DNA of 13,709 nt from UBA1738 sp045658645 (GTDB lineage Bacteria; Bacillota; Clostridia; UBA1381), in NCBI GenBank assembly GCA_045658645.1, contig JAZOVJ010000002.1, forward strand, positions 1 to 13,709, in the 5' to 3' direction. A model generated the notes under the pieces. It saw nothing but the letters and a program-made list of their open reading frames with translations. It was not told the origin of the DNA and ran no database searches. This document shows positions 13,167 to 13,709 of the stretch, in pieces (position 1 is the stretch's first letter; every line of letters begins with the position of its first letter). The position numbers and the translations under genes were made by a program.

Positions 13167-13709
13167 TCTAATTTCGAATTCTCATTTTGAAAAAAATGAG
13201 AATTCTTTTTTTCTATATCTTCAATTCTCATGCCTTTTAAAAACTCTAAAGCATATTTAGGAGCATAACCTGGAATTTTTAAATAAATAGTTATATTTAA
13301 ACATACTTTCTTTTCAAAATCAAATTCCAATTCTTGAATATCTATGTGATCAATTAACATATTAAATAATATCTTAATCTGATCCCTGTCTAATTCTTGA
13401 AACTCTTTATAAGTAATATCTTCATAAGATAATTTAAATTGTTTTCTAATCTCTTTTTCTTCTTCTTCAATATCAATCTTTGAATACATAGACATAGTAT
13501 CATTTAAAGCTGAAATTTGACTTAATACAGAGTTTAATTTTTCTTTGTATGTTTCTATTATTTGTTTACTATCTTCTTCTATAATCAAATTTAAAAGCTT
13601 TTCTTTTTGTGTAATAAGTTTAGATAAATTACTTTCTAATTCTTTTATATCTTTCTTTTTTGCTTTCAAAGATTCAAGTCTTAAATTTAATTGTTCTTCA
13701 AATCTTTCT
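13145..13709 (-). CDS. Large serine recombinase, C-terminal part (runs off window)
   Basis: The minus-strand frame is open from the window edge to TGA at 13147-13145, giving 187 visible residues. The first 100 are charged and coiled-coil-like (ESLKAKKKDIKELESNLSKL...). Then comes YKEFQELDRDQIKILFNMLIDHIDI and a beta-rich tail (KKVCLNITIYLKI), the usual end of large serine recombinases: coiled coil followed by 'L..e..r.ll..lId+I.I.....+.i.I.Y/L'. The catalytic N-terminal resolvase and zinc-ribbon domains lie outside the window, so activity cannot be judged. Base composition is far more AT-rich than the block before the tRNAs. The last residues, LDGGEGGI, are read from the complement of the tRNA-Ser(GCU) 3' end, so the gene's terminus was formed by integration there. 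Confidence 0.78.
   Translation of the reverse strand, partial: ERFEEQLNLRLESLKAKKKDIKELESNLSKLITQKEKLLNLIIEEDSKQIIETYKEKLNSVLSQISALNDTMSMYSKIDIEEEEKEIRKQFKLSYEDITYKEFQELDRDQIKILFNMLIDHIDIQELEFDFEKKVCLNITIYLKIPGYAPKYALEFLKGMRIEDIEKKNSHFFQNENSKLDGGEGGI
13176..13212 (+). terminator. Terminator after tRNA-Ser(GCU), within the recombinase 3' coding end
   Basis: A perfect 12-bp stem (13176-13187 with 13194-13205) is followed by seven T on the plus strand. It begins ten bases after the tRNA CCA and would end the tRNA transcript. On the minus strand it is part of the recombinase coding sequence, so it appears to have come with the element as a replacement terminator. Confidence 0.85.

Noticed and set aside
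1..13709. CRISPR array or insertion sequence
   Set aside because: No regularly spaced repeat of 20 bases or more and no transposase frame is visible. The only repeats found are the 14-base cores and the octamer pairs.

Overview
The window looks like the chromosome of an anaerobic Bacillota, probably a gut Clostridia member. The grounds are AT-rich sequence, strong AGGAGG-type ribosome binding sites with frequent TTG and GTG starts, consensus TTGACA/TATAAT promoters, and genes (a YesL/DUF624 protein, MnmG, RluA-type synthase, GNAT) that resemble clostridial families. No species can be named from the sequence alone.

Layout. (1) 1-387: the 3' part of a chromosomal GNAT acetyltransferase gene and its terminator. 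(2) About 390-3565: an AT-rich defence-like operon with a consensus promoter. It encodes a helix-turn-helix/VbhA-type antitoxin, a Fic-domain AMP-transferase toxin, and a 621-residue AbiA-type protein (reverse-transcriptase core plus C-terminal HEPN motif), and ends at a strong hairpin. (3) About 3503-6537: a 3.0-kb AT-rich cassette bounded by an identical 14-base direct repeat, with paired TGACAACA-like repeats inside each end. It carries a ribbon-helix-helix regulator on the minus strand and, facing away from it, an operon of a 20-residue hydrophobic peptide, a four-helix membrane protein, a 29-residue membrane peptide, an ABC ATPase, its permease, and a 45-residue Cys-rich lipoprotein. No integrase is present. 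(4) 6539-12834: ordinary chromosome of higher GC. An RluA-family pseudouridine synthase gene (minus) diverges from a four-gene run: YesL-like protein, mnmG, MBOAT O-acyltransferase and SGNH/AlgJ-DltD-like protein. The divergent genes share one symmetric promoter. (5) 12854-13212: two different tRNA-Ser genes (UGA, then GCU). (6) 13145-13709: the 3' end of a large serine recombinase gene on the minus strand. Its last codons lie inside the second tRNA-Ser, marking the edge of another integrated element that runs off the window.

How it fits together. The interval between the GNAT and RluA genes seems to be an insertion hot spot holding two accessory modules side by side: an anti-phage/toxin module and a peptide/ABC-exporter module. 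The tRNA-Ser pair is a second integration point. The most interesting points are the Fic toxin-antitoxin joined to an AbiA reverse transcriptase in one operon, the integrase-less att-like cassette of tiny membrane peptides, and the recombinase gene whose 3' end is supplied by a tRNA.
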